Below, in pieces: positions 60,301 through 64,000 of a stretch of 64,000 nucleotides of DNA (position 1 is its first letter; every line of letters begins with the position of its first letter). A model generated the notes under the pieces. The model worked only from the letters and a program-made list of their open reading frames with translations. It was not told the DNA's origin and did no database searches. Origin of the DNA: Caprimulgus europaeus (lineage: Eukaryota > Chordata > Aves > Caprimulgiformes > Caprimulgidae); the NCBI GenBank assembly GCA_907165065.1, contig OU015524.1, forward strand, positions 58,631,295 to 58,695,294. The letters run 5' to 3'. Made by a program: the position numbers and the translations under genes.

Positions 60301-62679
60301 ACACAGAATCAAACTGTTTTGAGCCTTGAAAGAATTATGAAAAAATTTAGAAGGGACTTCAGAAAGTCACACCAGACTTTTATCTTGTTGGAAGCAGTTA
60401 TATGAAAACTGTGTCCGTATTGTTACTCCAAAGAGTCGATGCTGTTTATGTATTTTACACAAAGAGCATATCTTAAAGGCTGGTTATTAGCTGATAACTA
60501 TTCAAAATTATACTATCAATTTCTGTAAAACTTAGCTGTTACTACACCTGCCCTTGTGTACACAAACACCAACATGATGGACCAAAAATATGTCCAGTTC
60601 TTTCAGCTGGCAGCTTTTCATAGTCCTGCTTTTTCAGCATTTAAAGATGTGATTAAAACAGTAGGCTACCCTGCTGTCATAATTTTTTTATTGGAAGAAT
60701 TTTAATTTTTTACATTATTTGTTAAATCCTTCCTTTAAAATTATCTAACTGCCAACTTTAACAAACCTGTGAAATTTTTCTGACTTATGGTTCAGTTGTG
60801 GCTTGTATGTTGGTTTCTTCACTTTTTATAATTTTCTTTTTTATATGTCCCAGAGAAGACCAAGGAAACAAGAATGTGGATATAGAAACCCTGATGCTAT
60901 TCTCATATATACACCTGTAATTCTACAGTAAATTTACATTAGCTTAAGTGTAAGAACAGATTCAACCTGAAATGCAGTGAAGAAGGATGAGTGAACTGAG
61001 CCCTGCACATTCCAGAATCAGTTGTATAGGCAACAAGATCAGATGCAGAAAAACTATAATTGCATTTTTATTGGTGTAATATTTTTAAATGCTAATTCAA
61101 AGTGTGTGCCAAAAGCTAAAGCTTTATGGGAGAGGTTTCCAGGAGTCTTTGAGAAGAACACCCACCTACTCTAAACCTGCTGCTGTCAGCAGCAGCCTTC
61201 ATGGCATTTCGTGGGCTGCTTCTCTGTGGGAAATGTCCTGGCATCTGAATGAGTAGATGCAACATGATGTGATCCTGCTGAAACCTGGTAGTTGTGTAAA
61301 AGCCATTTTACTAAGGCCTGAGAAGGAGAGTGCAATTTTAGGTTAAATTCAGATCAAAAGGCTTTCAGAGAAGAGACTTCTTTTTATGTTATCCAGCTAA
61401 GCTAACTTTGTTTTCTTTATCTTCATTTATTTCACACGGAGTGTTTAAATTTGTTGCTTCTGAATTAACATTGTCTTTCATTTATATATATTGCTTGAAA
61501 TTAATCCTATTTAGTTGTTGTTGAATGACAACAAAGCTTCAAGAGGAGTTTATTTTCTTACAGAAAGGCAAACAAAAGCAACAGTTTAGAAATAACTGGT
61601 GAAACATACTTCGGGATATCAGTAAGGACCTTGATGTTTTCCATATAGGCCATAAGATCGTCTCTGCTACAGAACTGGGTCATGATCAGGACTGGAAAAT
61701 GGAGACACTTGTTTCCATAAGCAAAGGCTTATTCTGCTACAATAAAAGAATCCCAAAACTGTTCAAAAAGGATATAAGGAATATCTGCAAATCAAGTAAG
61801 AGTTTGCTGCATGAAAAATCACATAAGGCCACAGCAGGGTAATTTCTGACCACATTGTAGTCTTTACTGCTGTTATCACCATCAGTTCTTCTATCACATC
61901 AATCACTATAAATATGGGGAAGAATGAAGAGTGTACGTTACTTCCAGCAGCCATCCATGCATACTGTGGCAGTACAGAGAAGTGCACACACAGTTCACAA
62001 GAGCTGGGTGGGCGCTGCAGCTGCTGCACCTTCCAGCTTCTCTCGGAGAAAAGCAGAAGGAAAAATTTGTGTCTCCACTTCAGTACTCTAAAGTGAGAGA
62101 AAGCAGAAACATACACACGTCAGGGTTTTATCTACACATACCATTCACTAGATAATATTTTGCAGTTGGGTTATCTCTCCTGAGAAAAATCCTGCTTGGT
62201 GCTGGGCTTTCTGCCCTGGAATACTATTTTTATTTCATTACCGGTGCCGGTAGACAAGGGATTAGTGCAAGTGGCAGGAAGACTCCATGGCTCAGGATTT
62301 CTGAGCTCAAGGCAGGCAGCAAGAATCAGTTTAAACAGTGTTTTCATTGACTGAACTGCATACAAGTGATTAAAAGTATATAAATTATGTTCTCTTCTAA
62401 AGAGGGACAGATGAGTGACTTATAAGAAGCAACCACAGAGCGTAAGCAGGAACATCCATTCCCACATGCTTTTCTAAGGGGAGTCTGCATCCCAACTGGG
62501 GGTACAGATTTGAGTAGATGGAATTGACTTTCAAGCCTACTCTGAAAAAAATGGCAAAAGAGCTTCCTTGCTGTCTGCTTTTTGAGATTGGTTTTCAGTC
62601 AATATTTCTCCTGATAAAACATCTCTTTTTTTCCCCCCTTTAGCCAATTATTTCTAATATATAGTTATCATAGAGCTGA

Positions 62680-62875
62680 ATCATAGAATCAGAGAATGGT
62701 TTGGGTTTGAAGGAACCTTAAAGATCATCTAGTTCCAATCCCACTACCATGAGCAGGGACACCTTCCACTAGACCAGGTTGCTCAGAGCCCCATCCAGCC
62801 AGACTTTGAACACTTCTAGGGAAGGAGCATCCACAACTTCTCTTCTAGGCAACCTGTTCCATTGTCCAGAAACCT
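62680..62875 (-). mobile_element. CR1 LINE 3' fragment, antisense, about 195 bp
   Basis: The plus strand shows atcatagaatcagagaatgg, then tttgggtttgaaggaacctt, aaagatcatctagttccaat and ccttccactagaccaggttg, the reverse complement of a CR1 3' UTR. It is the same subfamily as the copies at 1-491 and 3411-4600. Similarity fades after the cctgttccattgtcc segment. Confidence 0.9.
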
Positions 62876-63602
62876 ATCTGTTTTTCCAGGATTTTTTTTC
62901 CTCCATGTTTGTATTTAAACCCTGAAATTAATTCAGGTATTTACAGTTTGTGCTTAGCTTTTTCAAAACTTGACATGTTTTTTTAAAGTTAGATTAGAAA
63001 TTCTCAGTAGATGTTATATTTGTGGCTGCATTTCCTTGTTTCTAGCAGAAAAAACCACAAGTGTGCAAGCTTGTTCATTTTCTAACAAGTGCATTGGTTG
63101 CATTGGTTGTTGGAGTTCAATTGTTTTTTCTCAGTGGAGTTTGGAAGGAAAGCTGTGGCCAGCTCATAACTGACTTGCTGCAGTAATTGATTCATATCCC
63201 TTGTCCTTCAAGGGAAAGAGTGGGAAGTGTAGTTATTGCAAAATATTATTGGAGCAGTACATTTAAAGGTCAGATCATATCTGGCATTTGAGTGATCTTT
63301 TACTCCTCCAAGCCTGTAATGATGGGCTAATTTTCCCTGAACCTCATCTTAAATCTTAGCCCTTCACTGTAAATGAAGTGTTGCTGGATATTAGGCTTGA
63401 GGAGTACCAGGGGACTGGCCATTTCATAGAAAAGGAAGGCAAGGTGTGTCTGGTGAATCAGTAACCAAACATAAACCAGTATGATACAAGTGCTCTTTGA
63501 TGAGATTGAAAATATTAAAACATGTGAGGTATGTGGGGAGACTAAATGTACAAATGGAAGAGTAGAAATGTTGTGATTTGCAAACAATATAACACTTGTA
63601 GG

Positions 63603-63604
<2 letters not shown>

Positions 63605-63648
<44 letters not shown>

Positions 63649-63649
63649 T
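63605..63649 (+). repeat. (GT)n microsatellite, about 22 units
   Basis: An uninterrupted run of GT dinucleotides followed by atttaaac. A perfect simple repeat of this length is normally polymorphic. Confidence 0.97.
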
Positions 63650-64000
63650 TAAACATGCACCCACTCACACTGTTTACATAAAAATACATAAACAGAATAT
63701 AAGAGAATCACATGCAGAAGTTTAGATGATGGCTGAACTATGGTTGCCTGTTGGGGAACTGTGGTGAAATCATGCAGTGAGACAATGTCTTTCGACTCCT
63801 GACTTTGCTCTTCCCCAGCTCCACAGTGCTGTGTTGCCAGAGGTCCCACCCAGCGATTCAAAGCTTCTGAAAAACCTGTTACTTGGGAATATGTTTAAGA
63901 TTGCAAAGGTTCTTGCACTGGTGCTGTCTACATCTCTGCTGTTCTCTGCATGCAGCAGAAACCTGAGGAGAGAAGTTTCATTTGATTCGTATTTGGATGA

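Larger units (their letters stand above)
57055..64000 (+). other. TULP4: TULP4 intron downstream of exon E (5' part)
   Basis: Starts with donor GTAGGA and runs past the end of the window, since the next expected exon was not found. It contains a 14-base poly-G run at 57372, a possible cryptic exon at 57919, a CR1 3' fragment at 62680 and a (GT)n microsatellite at 63605. Open frames at 61763-62116 (-) and 63327-63689 (-) have no recognisable domain; the latter is partly the translated microsatellite. Confidence 0.85.

Noticed and set aside
62627..62665. A strong pyrimidine tract and AG (tttttttcccccctttag) followed by CCAATTATTTCT, which reads PIIS, as in the expected next TULP4 exon (RPIISICWGH).
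   Set aside because: The preceding Arg codon is missing and the frame stops after PIISNI. No match to CWGH or later residues follows, so the four-residue agreement is most likely chance.
63327..63689. A 120-codon minus-strand frame with a Thr-His repeat.
   Set aside because: The repeat is the translated (GT)n microsatellite, so this is not a gene.

Overview
The window is vertebrate nuclear DNA from a bird. It is dominated by chicken-repeat-1 (CR1) LINE copies whose 3' ends carry the ATTCTATG-type octamer. It also holds two LTRs of avian endogenous-retrovirus type, degenerate MIR SINEs and long AT-rich introns. The species cannot be named from this sequence alone.

The only protein-coding gene I can support is TULP4 (tubby-like protein 4), plus strand, represented by five consecutive internal coding exons at 28153-28281, 28598-28759, 50228-50408, 52830-52964 and 56888-57054. 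Joined, they give about 250 residues of the N-terminal WD40 region. All introns are GT-AG and the phases agree (0, 0, 1, 1, 0). The start-codon exon should lie upstream of position 1. The rest of the WD region, the SOCS box and the C-terminal tubby domain should lie beyond 64000. The window is therefore about 1% coding, and the rest is TULP4 intron.

Layout: 1-28152 is a large upstream intron with CR1 copies at both edges of its first 5 kb, a MIR at 5.6 kb, a long decayed ancient CR1 at 10.4-11.5 kb, a younger CR1 at 14.9-15.5 kb and a short one at 23.3 kb. Exons A and B sit 316 bp apart at 28.2-28.8 kb. A 21.5 kb intron follows. It holds a 2 kb CR1 with a broken reverse transcriptase at 38.2-40.2 kb, further CR1 relics, and a nested pair of sense-oriented LTRs at 44.4-46.0 kb in which one solo LTR has inserted inside another. 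Exons C, D and E follow at 50.2, 52.8 and 56.9 kb. The window ends in a further intron with a (GT)n microsatellite.

I found no RNA gene, CRISPR array, operon or unrecognised protein family. The most interesting signals concern gene structure: dual-use AG|GT splice sites at the starts of exons B and C, a perfect 12-bp inverted repeat just upstream of exon D, a possible in-frame cryptic exon after exon E, the LTR-in-LTR nest with its own TATA and polyadenylation motifs, and paired octamer motifs. These are candidates read by eye. No alignment or transcript data were available.
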